The notes: a model not told the origin generated them from the sequence alone. 29,283 nt of DNA from Chloroflexota bacterium (GCA_005880175.1 VBJR01000160.1:1-29283); one strand, 5' to 3'. Counted from the first letter of the stretch, positions 1-7,883 are shown. Program-made: numbers and translations.

Positions 1-846
1 CAGCGTGGTGCGGTGGGCGCGGACGTGGTGCGCGATCCGGTCCAGGATCTCGGCCATCTGCTCGGCCGAGGCGACCGCGCCGAGCTCGTCGTCGGGCAGC
101 TCCAGGGCCAGGTCGAGGGCGCGCCGGTGGCCGACGTCCACGACCGCGCACCGCGGCGAGCCGTCGGGGTTCGAGCGGTCGGTCCCGGCCCCCACCAGCA
201 GGCGGGCGATGGCGTCGATCGGCCGCTGGGTGGCGGAGAGCCCGATCCGCTGGGGAGCGGCGGCGGCGACGTGGCCCAGCCGTTCGAGCGTCAGCGCCAG
301 GTGCGAGCCGCGCTTGTTGCCGGCCACCGCGTGGATCTCGTCCAGGATCACGGTGCGGACGCCCGCGAGCAGACCGCGCGAGCGCTCGGCGGTGACCAGC
401 AGGTACAGCGACTCCGGCGTGGTGACCAGGAAGTTGGGCGGCCGCTTGAGCATCGCCGCCCGCTCGGACGACGCCGTGTCCCCGGTGCGGACCGCCACCG
501 AGATGGCGGGCGCGTCCAGGCCGAGCTCCACCGCGACCTCGGCGATCTGCCGCAGCGGCGCCTCCAGGTTCTGGTGGATGTCCACCGCGAGGGCCTTCAG
601 GGGGGAGACGTAGACGACCTGCGGGCCGCCCTCGGGCAGCTCGCCCGCCTCGTGGGCCCGGTACAGCCGGTCGATGCAGACGAGGAACGCGGCCAGGGTC
701 TTGCCCGAGCCGGTCGGGGCCGCGATCAGCGTGTCGCGGCCGGCCGCGATCTCCGCCCACCCGCCGGCCTGGGGCGGCGTCGGACCGTCCGGGAAGCGCC
801 TCCCGAACCAGGTCCGCACGGCGGGGTGGAAGAGATCGGCCGACAT
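1..846 (-). CDS. lhr: Lhr-type ATP-dependent DEAD/DEAH helicase, N-terminal part (cut by window edge)
   Basis: This is the N-terminal ~280 residues of a superfamily 2 large helicase-related (Lhr) protein. Lhr proteins are ATP-driven 3'-5' nucleic-acid translocases linked to DNA repair. Visible motifs in order are the Q-like PTPPQ, Walker A AAPTGSGKT (about residues 38-46), motif Ia SPLKALAVDI, TTPESLYLL, the DEIH Walker B (ILDEIHAV) and motif III GLSATQRP. The spacing and the SPLKALAVDI and GNKRGSHL stretches are typical of Lhr rather than of RecG or RecQ. The rest (helicase C and the Lhr C-terminal region) lies beyond position 1. The start is ATG 846; an in-frame ATG at 855 is the alternative. 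I prefer 846 because a -10-like hexamer ends 7 nt upstream, which suggests a leaderless message. The gene lies 61 nt downstream of the LLM oxidoreductase on the same strand. Confidence 0.88.
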   Translation of the reverse strand, partial: MSADLFHPAVRTWFGRRFPDGPTPPQAGGWAEIAAGRDTLIAAPTGSGKTLAAFLVCIDRLYRAHEAGELPEGGPQVVYVSPLKALAVDIHQNLEAPLRQIAEVAVELGLDAPAISVAVRTGDTASSERAAMLKRPPNFLVTTPESLYLLVTAERSRGLLAGVRTVILDEIHAVAGNKRGSHLALTLERLGHVAAAAPQRIGLSATQRPIDAIARLLVGAGTDRSNPDGSPRCAVVDVGHRRALDLALELPDDELGAVASAEQMAEILDRIAHHVRAHRTTL

Positions 847-853
847 GCCCTCC

Positions 854-881
854 ATCCTAACGAACGGGCGTTTGGACGCAA
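854..881 (-). promoter_or_regulatory. Candidate promoter for the helicase gene, leaderless type
   Basis: On the minus strand a -35-like TTGCGT (876-881) is followed after 16 nt by a -10-like TAGGAT (854-859). Seven nt later comes ATG 846, so transcription would begin at or next to the start codon. Leaderless genes with this geometry are common in actinobacteria and deinococci. The match is by eye only. Confidence 0.35.
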
Positions 882-907
882 GCGTCTTGACAGCCCGCCG
901 CGGCGGC

Positions 908-1762
908 TCAGCCCAGGCGGCCGGCCAGCGTGTCGCCCACCACGGCGATCAGCTCGTCGATCGCCGTCCCGTCCATCGTCTGCGGCTGCAGCGCCAGGCG
1001 GTGTACGCCGGCGTCGGCGTAGCGCAGGGCGGTCTCGACATCCACGGCGCCGGGCGGCGTGATCGTGATCTCCAGCTCGCCCAGCTCCGGCGGCCGTTCG
1101 AGGCGGCGCGCGGTCTCGCGCAGCCCGACGACGGTCCCGCGGGTCTCCTCGACGTCGAGCTGCCATCCGTACCACCCGTTCGCGACCCGCACGGCGCGGC
1201 GGTACGCGGCCGGCGAGTGGCCGCCGACCACGATCGGCGGATGGGGCCGCTGCGCGGGCAGCGGGCGCTGGACGACGCCGGCGAACGAGACGTGGCGGCC
1301 GGAGAAGGCCGGCTCCGCCTCGCTCCACAGGCAGCGCATCGCGGCCAGGAACTCGTCGGTGCGGGCGCTCCGGTCCGCCAGCGTGGTGCCCAGCGCCCGC
1401 AGCTCCGGCTCGACGTAGCCGACCCCGATGCCGACGGTCAGCCGGCCCCGGGAGAGCACGTCGATCGACGTGAGCTGCTTGGCCAGCAGGACCGGCTGCC
1501 GCTGCGGCAGCACCAGCACACCGACGCCGAGCCGCACCCTCGTGGTCACGGCCGCGAGGTACGTGAGCGCGACCAGCGCCTCCAGCCGCGGCTGCTCGGC
1601 GGCGTCCCCCTCGCCGCGCGGCAGGGCGATGTGGTCGCCGACCCAGAGCGCCTCGAAGCCGGCCTCCTCCGCCAGCCGCGCCCGCCGGACCATCGTGTCC
1701 GCGTCCACGCTGCTGCCCCGGTGCAGACCGAACAGGGCCAGCTTCACGCGGTCCGCCGTCAC
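908..1762 (-). CDS. LLM-class flavin/F420-dependent oxidoreductase
   Basis: This 284-residue protein is a luciferase-like monooxygenase-fold oxidoreductase. Members are (beta/alpha)8 barrels that use reduced F420 or FMN; the substrate cannot be read from sequence. Family signatures are the N-terminal ARLAEEAGFEALWVGDH, LGVGVLVLPQRQPVLLAKQ, the LSRGRLTVGIGVGY stretch typical of the F420-type subgroup, and HPPIVVGG with the SPAAYRRAVRVANGW helix. The length (about 280) is normal. The start is GTG 1762, which overlaps the ferrochelatase TGA as GTGA, so the two are probably translationally coupled. The longer reading frame upstream is only a shadow of ferrochelatase. F420 dependence is inferred from family resemblance and would fit Actinomycetota or Chloroflexota. 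Confidence 0.85.
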   Translation of the reverse strand: MTADRVKLALFGLHRGSSVDADTMVRRARLAEEAGFEALWVGDHIALPRGEGDAAEQPRLEALVALTYLAAVTTRVRLGVGVLVLPQRQPVLLAKQLTSIDVLSRGRLTVGIGVGYVEPELRALGTTLADRSARTDEFLAAMRCLWSEAEPAFSGRHVSFAGVVQRPLPAQRPHPPIVVGGHSPAAYRRAVRVANGWYGWQLDVEETRGTVVGLRETARRLERPPELGELEITITPPGAVDVETALRYADAGVHRLALQPQTMDGTAIDELIAVVGDTLAGRLG

Positions 1763-2697
1763 CGCCGGCCGACCGCCTGCTCCTCGCGCTCGACGACCTC
1801 GGCCAGCGCCCGGATGAAGACCGGCGACGTGTTGGGCAGGTCGATCCGGTGGAACCGCAGCCCGGCCGCCTCCGCCTCCTCCCGCGCGGCGACGTCGATG
1901 TCGTACAGGATCTCCAGGTGGTCGGCCAGGAACTGGACGGGGACGACCAGGACGTCCGCGTGCCCGGCCTCGCGGATGCCGGGCAGCAGGTCCTTCAGGT
2001 CCGGCTTCAACCACTCCTCCGGCGTGTGGCCGGCGCTCTGGTACGCGAACTGCCACCGCTCCCGCGCCAGGCCCGCCCGTTCGGCCACCAGGTCGATCGT
2101 CTCCAGCAGCTGGTCGATGTAGCCCCGGTCGCGGTCCACGACCGGCCTGGGCAGGCTGTGCGCCGTGAAGATGATCGGCACCCGCTCCGGCGCCGGGAAG
2201 CGGCCCAGCGCCTGCCCGACCCGCCCGGCCAGCTCGCCGACGAAGCTCGGCGTCGTGTGCCACGGCCCCGCCACCCGGAGCTCGACGCCCGGCAGCTCGC
2301 GGGCCATCGCCGCCTGGAGCGCGCGGTCGTAGCCGCCCATGATGATCGGCGAGTACTGCGGGGACAGCACGATGCCGGTCACCCGGCCGACGCCGGCGGC
2401 CGCCAGCGCCCGCACCGCCGCGTCGATCCGCGGGTCGGAGTGCAGCATGCCCACGGCCACGACGTACCGTCCGGGCCCGTGGCCCTCGTCCAGCGCGCGC
2501 TGCAGCGCCTCGCCCTGCTCGCCGGTGATCCGGACCAGCGGCGACCAGCCGACGATCTCGTACCTGCGCTGGAACTCCGCCACCACCGCCGGGTCGGGAT
2601 CGCCACCGCCGCGGACGCTGCGCAGGTAGTCGGGGACCTCCTCGGCGGTCTGGGCCGAGCCGAAGGTCATCAGCAGGACGCCGGTAGGCGAGGTCAT
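1759..2697 (-). CDS. hemH: Ferrochelatase (protoporphyrin or coproporphyrin type)
   Basis: This 312-residue protein inserts Fe2+ into a porphyrin at the end of heme synthesis. In Gram-positive lineages the substrate is usually coproporphyrin III (CpfC), in others protoporphyrin IX; the sequence alone does not decide. Visible are N-terminal GVLLMTFGSA, the LSPQYSPIIMGGY loop, the catalytic His in FTAHSLP (H180), the YQSAGHTPEEWLKPD signature and the acidic metal-site stretch DHLEILYDID (E262). No cysteine occurs, so there is no [2Fe-2S] cluster of the kind found in several actinobacterial enzymes. The start is ATG 2697, 29 nt after the upstream stop; the 3' end overlaps the LLM gene by 4 nt. 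All expected catalytic residues are present. Confidence 0.95.
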   Translation of the reverse strand: MTSPTGVLLMTFGSAQTAEEVPDYLRSVRGGGDPDPAVVAEFQRRYEIVGWSPLVRITGEQGEALQRALDEGHGPGRYVVAVGMLHSDPRIDAAVRALAAAGVGRVTGIVLSPQYSPIIMGGYDRALQAAMARELPGVELRVAGPWHTTPSFVGELAGRVGQALGRFPAPERVPIIFTAHSLPRPVVDRDRGYIDQLLETIDLVAERAGLARERWQFAYQSAGHTPEEWLKPDLKDLLPGIREAGHADVLVVPVQFLADHLEILYDIDVAAREEAEAAGLRFHRIDLPNTSPVFIRALAEVVEREEQAVGRR

Positions 2698-2726
2698 GGC
2701 GTCGAGGATAGCGGCCCGACCGAGCG

Positions 2727-3716
2727 CTACGGGAGCCGGACGAACGTGGCGTTCCGCCGGTAGGCGGCGAGGTCGGGCGCGTCCAGGTACGCCATGGAGC
2801 TGCGCAGCCCGGCCACGTACCGCCGCACGATCGGCCCCACCTCGCCCCGGAACGGCACCATCGTCTCGGCGCCCTCGACGTGCTGGGGGTCGGCCCGGCC
2901 CATGTCGAGCTGCACCGAGAGCGACGCCGCGCCCCGCGCCACCTTGTAGCGCTTGCCGCGCATCACCACCTCGCGGCCGGCCGCCTCGCGGGTTCCGGAC
3001 AGCACGGAGCCCAGCATGACCGTGTCGGCCCCCAGCGCCAGCAGCAGGCACAGGTCGCGCGGGCTGCGCACGCCGCCGTCGCCGATGACGAGGGCCCCGC
3101 GCCGGACCCCGGCGGCCTCCAGCACCGCCTGCGGCGTGGGGGCGTAGACCCCCGTCTCGACGCGCGTCTCGCACAGGGCGCCGCCCCCGATGCCGACCCG
3201 GATGGCGTCGGCGCCCTGGTCCTCCAGCCAGCGGAACGTCTCGGCCGAGCCGACGTTGCCGGCGATCACGAACGCATGCGGGGCGACCCGCTTGACCCAC
3301 TCGATCGCGGCCGCGACCTGGGTGTGCGCCCCGTTGGCCGTGTCCAGGCAGACGACGCGGCAGCCGGCCTCGCAGAGGGCCACGAACCGCTGCTGGAAGT
3401 CGCCGGTGATGCCCACCGCCGCGCCGACCACACCGTCCGCCGGCGCCGACGAGGAAGCGCTCCGGAACTGCTCGACCTGATCCGGCACCGGCTGGAACCG
3501 GTGCAGGATGCCGAGGCCGCCGAGCTGGGCCAGCGCCACGCACATCTCGGGGCCGCAGACGTCGGGCATGGGCGACCCGATGAGCGGGATCCGCAGGGTC
3601 GCGTCGCCGATCGCGACGTCGCAGCGGACATCGGCCCGGTGGCCGATGGACGAGACGGTCCTCGGCACCAGACTGAGGTTGGAGAAGTCGATCGCCGGTA
3701 CCGCCTCGAACTGCAC
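2727..3716 (-). CDS. IMP dehydrogenase/GMP reductase family protein lacking CBS domains
   Basis: This 329-residue TIM-barrel enzyme belongs to the IMPDH/GMPR family, which interconverts IMP, XMP and GMP with NAD(P). The catalytic loop GIGGGALCETR carries the expected Cys (C182). Also visible are the nucleotide-binding LDTANGAH, VIAGNVGSAET, the phosphate loop VIGDGGVRSPRDLCLLLALGAD, VMLGS and the flap MRGKRYKVARGAAS. There is no room for the tandem CBS insertion of classical IMPDH (about 490 residues), so the length fits GMP reductase (about 330-350) or a GuaB1/GuaB3-like paralogue. Which reaction it runs cannot be settled by eye. The start is GTG 3716. It heads the minus-strand operon with hemH and is divergent from folP across about 47 nt. 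Confidence 0.85.
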   Translation of the reverse strand: MQFEAVPAIDFSNLSLVPRTVSSIGHRADVRCDVAIGDATLRIPLIGSPMPDVCGPEMCVALAQLGGLGILHRFQPVPDQVEQFRSASSSAPADGVVGAAVGITGDFQQRFVALCEAGCRVVCLDTANGAHTQVAAAIEWVKRVAPHAFVIAGNVGSAETFRWLEDQGADAIRVGIGGGALCETRVETGVYAPTPQAVLEAAGVRRGALVIGDGGVRSPRDLCLLLALGADTVMLGSVLSGTREAAGREVVMRGKRYKVARGAASLSVQLDMGRADPQHVEGAETMVPFRGEVGPIVRRYVAGLRSSMAYLDAPDLAAYRRNATFVRLP

Positions 3717-3763
3717 AGATCGGGGTCCCCGCCGGCCAATGATAGGTGAATGAGGATCGCCTG

Positions 3764-4588
3764 ATGGAGGCGGAGATGGGCGGCCGGCGGTTCCGGTGGG
3801 GCAGCCGCGTCTACGTGATGGGGATCGTCAACGCCACCCCCGATTCGTTCAGCGGCGACGGCGTGCTCGACCCGGAGGCGGCGGTGCGCCAGGCGCGGCG
3901 CATGATCGACGAGGGGGCCGACCTGATCGACGTCGGCGGCGAGTCCACCCGCCCCGGGTACGCGCCGGTGAGCGCCGAGGAGGAGCTGCGCCGCGTGCTG
4001 CCGGTCCTGCGCCGCCTGCGCCCGGTCGCGACGGTGCCGGTCTCGATCGACACGTGGAAGCTCGAGGTCGCCGAGGCGGCGGCCGCCGAGGGCGCCGCGA
4101 TCGTCAACGACATCTGGGGCCTGCAGCGGTCGCCGGGCCTGGCCGGGCTCGCGGCCCGGCGGGGGCTCGGACTCGTCCTGATGCACAACCAGGACGGCAC
4201 GGCGTACGCGTCGGACCTGCTGGCGGAGGTGACGGCCTCGCTGCGCCGCTCGCTGGCGGTGGCGCTGGCCGCCGGGGTGCCGCGGGAGCGGGTGGTGCTC
4301 GACCCGGGTATCGGGTTCGGCAAGACGGCGGCGCACGGCGTCGAGGTGCTGCGCCGCTTCGCGGAGCTGAACGAGCTGGGCCAGCCCCTGCTGGTCGGGC
4401 CCTCCCGCAAGTCGTTCCTGGAGCGCATCTTCGGGCAGCCGGTGGAGCAGCGGCTGCCGGGGACGATCGCCAGCGTGACGGCGGCGGTGCTGCGCGGCGC
4501 GGACATCGTTCGGGTGCACGACGTGGCGGAGGTCGCGCGGGCGGTCCGGGTGGCCGAGGCGCTGCGAACCGCCTCCCCGGATCGCTAA
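3764..4588 (+). CDS. folP: Dihydropteroate synthase
   Basis: This protein condenses 6-hydroxymethyl-7,8-dihydropterin pyrophosphate with p-aminobenzoate in folate synthesis and is the sulfonamide target. It is a ~274-residue TIM barrel. Motifs are MGIVNATPDSFSGDG (about residues 19-33), VGGESTRPG (58-65), SIDTWK, IVNDIWG, MHNQDG, DPGIGFGKT, GPSRKSFL and the C-terminal RVHDVAEV. All conserved DHPS blocks are present. I chose ATG 3764, which has GAGGA at 3752-3756 seven nt upstream. ATG 3776 (GGAGG at 3766-3770) and GTG 3746 are alternatives. The TAA stop lies inside the left arm of the palindromic element 4584-4828. The gene stands alone on the plus strand. Confidence 0.95.
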   Translation: MEAEMGGRRFRWGSRVYVMGIVNATPDSFSGDGVLDPEAAVRQARRMIDEGADLIDVGGESTRPGYAPVSAEEELRRVLPVLRRLRPVATVPVSIDTWKLEVAEAAAAEGAAIVNDIWGLQRSPGLAGLAARRGLGLVLMHNQDGTAYASDLLAEVTASLRRSLAVALAAGVPRERVVLDPGIGFGKTAAHGVEVLRRFAELNELGQPLLVGPSRKSFLERIFGQPVEQRLPGTIASVTAAVLRGADIVRVHDVAEVARAVRVAEALRTASPDR

Positions 4589-4828
4589 GCAGGTCTCCAG
4601 AAGTCCTGTCCGGAATACGTTGAGTCGCGCGATCTGCCTCGAGCTGTTGAAGCACGAAGGGACGAAGAGCACAGAGACGCACGAAGGGCCTGCCGAGATC
4701 GACGCGCCAGTTCGGCACCAGGCGCTTCGTGCGTCTTCGTGTCCTCCGTGGCTTCGTGCTTCACCTCGCTGATGACAGACCACAGCCGACCCTTGGTTCC
4801 GGACGTGACTTGTGGCCGCCTGCTTAGC
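4584..4828. repeat. ~245-bp imperfect palindromic element (MITE-like candidate)
   Basis: The outer arms GCTAAGCAGG (4584-4593) and CCTGCTTAGC (4819-4828) are perfect inverted repeats. Aligning the first and last 32 nt after reverse-complementing gives about 26 matches. A second pair of arms (4646-4690 against 4721-4764) is rich in CACGAAG on one side and CTTCGTG on the other, and TGCCGA/TCGGCA pairs near the centre. The RNA could fold into one very long hairpin. The folP stop codon is inside the left arm. No protein is credible here; the minus-strand frame with a KHEATEDTKTHE-like reading is a by-product of the repeat. Similar CACGAAG-rich repeats occur between genes in many environmental bacteria (recollection). 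It may also end folP transcription. Confidence 0.6.
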
Positions 4829-4842
4829 CGGCGGCCCTGACC

Positions 4843-4873
4843 CGGGTACTCCCCCGGGTACTGAACGGGTACT
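4843..4873 (+). promoter_or_regulatory. Three direct GGGTACT repeats, candidate operator
   Basis: CGGGTACT occurs at 4843-4850, 4855-4862 and 4866-4873. The 12- and 11-nt periods place all copies on about the same helix face. The array ends 8 nt before a possible -35 box and lies upstream of the LuxR-type regulator, so it could be an activator or autoregulator site. Binding is inference. Confidence 0.4.
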
Positions 4874-4880
4874 TCACCGG

Positions 4881-4909
4881 GCGACAGCTGGTCCCGCCAC
4901 ACCTAGGCT
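4881..4909 (+). promoter_or_regulatory. Candidate promoter of the LuxR-type regulator
   Basis: GCGACA (4881-4886) and TAGGCT (4904-4909) are separated by 17 nt, resembling -35 and -10 boxes of a high-GC sigma-70 promoter. The direct repeats lie immediately upstream. By-eye match only. Confidence 0.3.
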
Positions 4910-4947
4910 GCGATCGGAGAGGACAGTGTTCGATACTTTGCGGCGGG

Positions 4948-7165
4948 GTGGTCAGGACGTCAGGTCGGCCGGCGAACGGCGGGCGGACCAACCTGCCAGC
5001 GGAGCTGACGCCGTTCATGGGCCGCGAATGGGAGTTGAGCGAGCTTTCGCGGCTCGTGCATGGCACGCGGCTGATCTCGCTCCTGGGCCCGGCCGGCATC
5101 GGCAAGACCCGGCTGGCGCTCCGGCTCGCCGCGCTGCTCGGACGGCGCTACCCGGACGGCTCGTGGCTCGTCCAGCTGGCGCCGGTGACGAACGGCGACC
5201 TGCTGCCCGCCGTGATCGCGGGCACGCTCGGGATCACGGAGGCGCGGCCCGATGAGACGCTGGCCGTGCTCGACGCGACCCTGTCGTCCCGCGAGATGCT
5301 GCTGGTCCTCGACAACTGCGAGCACGTGGTCGAGCGGGCGGCCGGCGTCATCGAGCACCTCCTGCTCAACTGCCCCGCCCTCACGATCGTGGTCACGAGC
5401 CGAGAGCGACTGGGCGTGCTCGGCGAGCTGGCCTGGCGCGTGCCGCCGCTCGACCTGCCCCGGGCCGGGCGCGCGTACACGCCGGACGAGCTGGAGCAGG
5501 TGGAGGCCGTGGCGCTGTTCGCCGACCGGGCCCGCCGCGCCAGCCCGCACTTCTCGGTCACGGAGGCGAACTGCCGGGACGTCGGCGACCTGGTCTGCCG
5601 CCTGGACGGGCTGCCGCTGGCCGTCGAGCTGGCCGCGGGCTGGATGGAGACGCTCTCGCCGGGCGAGCTGGCGCGGGAGCTCGACCATCGCTACCAGATC
5701 CTCGTCGCGCGAGGCCCGGTCATGAGCGAGCGCCACACGAGCCTGTGGGCGGCGATCGACTCCAGCTACGAGCGCCTCGACCCGGCCGCGCGCGACCTGT
5801 TCACCCAGCTCGGCGTGTTCGCCGGCGGGTGGGACGACCGAGGGCCCCACCCGCTACCGCCTGCTCAACATCCTGCGCCGGTACGCCCTGGACCGCCTGG
5901 AGCAGTCCGGCCAGCGCGAGACGCTGGAACGGCGCCTGGCCGACCACGTGGTCTCGGTCGCCGAGAGCGCGTCGGCCAGCCTGACGCAGCGGGAGGGACC
6001 GCGCTGGCTGGCGGTGCTGGACGCGGAGCTGGACAACGTGCGCGTCGCGTTCGCGCTGGAGGCCGCGTGGTCCGCGGAGCTGAAGCTTCGCCTGGCGGTC
6101 GCGCTCGCCCCCTACTGGCACTTCCGGGGCCTGCTCAACGAGGGCCGGCGTCATCTCCGGGACGTCCTGGCCAGCGCGGGCACGGGCTCGCCGACCGGCG
6201 TGGCGGCCCTGAACTGGCTCTCCCGGCTGTGCTGGGCCCAGGGTGACCTGCCCGGCGCCGCGCGCCAGGCCCGCGCCGCGTTCCGGGCCGCCCGGGCCAT
6301 CGAGGACCGCGCCGGCTCGGCGTTCGCGCTGCTGCGGCTGGGCAAGGCCCGGTTCGACGCGGGCCGGACGGCGGCCGCGCGCACCGCGCTGGAGCGCTCG
6401 GCGGAGATCGCGGGCGGGGTCGGGGACGACGTCCTGCTCGGCGAGTGCTTCACCCTGCTCGGCCAGGTCGCGCTGGTCGAGGGCCGGATCGACGACGCCG
6501 AGCGGCTGCTGAACGAGAGCGTGAGCCTGCTCAACCGCACCGGCGACGTGCACCGGGAGGCGGTCGCCCTCCAGGCCCTGGGCCGGCTGCACCTGCAGCA
6601 GGCCCGGCTGAACGAGGCCGAGACGGCGCTGCTCCGCAGCCTCACCGACCTGCGGGAGTTCGCGCTGGCCAGGCCGTCCGTCCCGATGCTGGAGGGGCTG
6701 GCGGCGGTCGCGGCGGACCGCGGCGACCACGGGCGGGCGGCGCGGCTGGTCGGGGCGGCGGACGGCCTGCTGGAGCGCATGGGCGCGCGGCCGCCGGGCC
6801 GGGCCCCGGTGCGCGCGGCGGTCAGCGCGCGCTGGCAGGCGTCCCTGGGGGCGCCGGGCTCGGACGCGGCGTTCAACGAGGGCCGGCAGATGGAGCTGCG
6901 GCAGGCGATCGCGTTCGCGCTGCGGGAGTCGCCGCCGGCGGCGACGCGGCGGCCGGCCGACCCGGCCCGGCCCACGCTGACGAGGCGTCAGCTGGAGGTG
7001 GCTCGCATGGTCGCCAAGGCGATGAGCAACAAGGAGATCGCGGGCCGGCTGCGGCTGTCCGAGCGGACGATCGAGGGCCACGTCGAGCAGATCTGCAACA
7101 AGCTCGGGTTCAACTCGCGCATCCAGATCGGCATCTGGATGACGCAGTTCGACGAGGACGAGTAG
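4948..7165 (+). pseudogene. LuxR-family ATPase transcriptional regulator, broken by frameshift plus internal deletion
   Basis: This is a large ATPase regulator with a C-terminal LuxR helix-turn-helix. The first half (GTG 4948 to about 5840) has the NLPAELTPFMGRE entry, Walker A GPAGIGKT (residues 47-54), Walker B LLVLDNCEHV, VTSRERLGV and the GLPLAVELAAGW motif of NB-ARC/AAA modules. The second half, in another frame to 7165, has TRYRLLNILRRYALDRLEQ, TPR-like helices and the HTH LTRRQLEVARMVAKAMSNKE through SNKEIAGRLRLSERTIEGHV. At about 5835-5846 the frame changes and FAGGWD is joined directly to TRYRLL. Relatives have roughly 60-70 residues (winged-helix part) between these blocks. The second half has a GTG at 5948 but no clear ribosome site. 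An out-of-frame GTG 4926 behind GGAGAGG raises doubt about the true start. Confidence 0.75.
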
Positions 7166-7209
7166 GGGCTCACGGGCTGCCCCGGCCGGCCGGCGGCGCC
7201 AGGTGTCAG

Positions 7210-7258
7210 TGGAACGTTGGCGGGGTCCAATCGGCTCCTGGACCACGCCAACGTTCCA
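7210..7258. terminator. Long perfect-type hairpin between convergent genes
   Basis: The arms TGGAACGTTGGCG (7210-7222) and its exact complement (7246-7258) extend by five more pairs past one mismatch, leaving an 11-nt loop. The hairpin lies 45 nt after the LuxR-type gene's stop. No U-tract follows on either strand, so a terminator or processing role is likely but not proven. Confidence 0.45.
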
Positions 7259-7304
7259 GTCGCCCTCCGCGGCGCCGGCCAGCGCACGATACCGTCGCCC
7301 GCAC

Positions 7305-7347
7305 AAAAAAAGACGCCGGTCCGCCGACAGAGTCGGCGGCCGGCGCC
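7305..7347 (-). terminator. Intrinsic terminator of the 143-residue protein gene
   Basis: Read on the minus strand, a GC-rich stem (core CCGCCGAC / GTCGGCGG with a 3-nt loop, extended by a GCCGG/CCGGC pairing) is followed within a few nt by seven T residues (7311-7305). This is a classical Rho-independent terminator just downstream of the stop at 7364. Confidence 0.8.
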
Positions 7348-7363
7348 GGTGGGGGGGTAGCCG

Positions 7364-7795
7364 TCAGTTGCTCACAACCGCCCAGATGCACTTCGTGCGC
7401 AGGTCGCTCGGGATGTCCAGTCCCAGCGCCGCGTAGTGCGACCGCGCCGTCGCGCAGTCCGTCTCCACGACCAGCCGCCCGTCGTACAGGGGCATGTGGA
7501 TCAGGGCCCTGCCCTGGCCGAAGATCTGGGCGCAGTCGGCCACGAAGGCCGCCGGGTCCTGCAGGTGGAGGTGCCCGAACTTGTCAGCCGCCAGGCTGAC
7601 CCACGTCATGCTCGTCTCGGCCCTGGCGAAGTTCCAGCAGACCCACAGGAAGTCGCGGTAGGAGGCCTCCGCGCGGGCGGCGGTCGCGTCGTCCCACTCG
7701 TAGGTCGCCTTCGCCAGGTCGCGCACCCTCCTCAGGTCGAGCTCCTCGTAGATGAAGTGCTCTGCCAGCTTGGCGTCTTCCGCTGTTACCGCCAC
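7364..7795 (-). CDS. Small protein with weak resemblance to the glycine-rich-domain-like family
   Basis: This 143-residue soluble protein has no signal peptide or membrane segment. It is acidic and aromatic-rich. The stretch ASYRDFLWVCW, then DKFGHLHLQDPAAFVADCAQ, then IFGQG and IHMPLYDG, follows the order YxxFL / DxxWHxHI / Y..C..FG / HxPY that I associate with 'glycine-rich domain-containing protein-like' (DUF1399-type) proteins. The Trp of the WH motif is replaced here, so the link is tentative and no function is claimed. The start is GTG 7795, with AGGAGG at 7804-7809 eight nt upstream; this strong site rules against the longer reading to 7831. It ends at an intrinsic terminator and is a single-gene unit, divergent from the gene at 7991. 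Confidence 0.7.
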   Translation of the reverse strand: MAVTAEDAKLAEHFIYEELDLRRVRDLAKATYEWDDATAARAEASYRDFLWVCWNFARAETSMTWVSLAADKFGHLHLQDPAAFVADCAQIFGQGRALIHMPLYDGRLVVETDCATARSHYAALGLDIPSDLRTKCIWAVVSN

Positions 7796-7851
7796 TGCCC
7801 AATCCTCCTCGGGACGCCGGGGGCGACCCACTGCTCACTCACACCCGCGAT

Positions 7852-7883
7852 GCGATGACAAAGGATGGCGACACCGTCATCGC
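7852..7883. promoter_or_regulatory. Inverted repeat between divergent genes
   Basis: GCGATGAC (7852-7859) and GTCATCGC (7876-7883) form a perfect 8-bp inverted repeat with a 16-nt spacer. It lies in the 195-nt divergent region 7796-7990 and could be an operator for either gene. Confidence 0.3.

Noticed and set aside
887..892. Perfect TTGACA on the plus strand
   Set aside because: It points antisense into the oxidoreductase gene, and no spaced -10 or downstream gene fits.
13..1062. Long plus-strand frames over the helicase and oxidoreductase region
   Set aside because: Arg/Gly-rich shadow translations opposite genes with clear motifs, a usual effect of high GC.
1763..2263. N-terminal extension of the LLM oxidoreductase frame
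   Set aside because: It overlaps ferrochelatase completely and reads as shadow sequence; GTG 1762 with a GTGA overlap is the natural start.
4585..4902. Minus-strand ORF reading KHEATEDTKTHE and similar
   Set aside because: It lies within the palindromic repeat and reflects the CACGAAG units; no real protein features.
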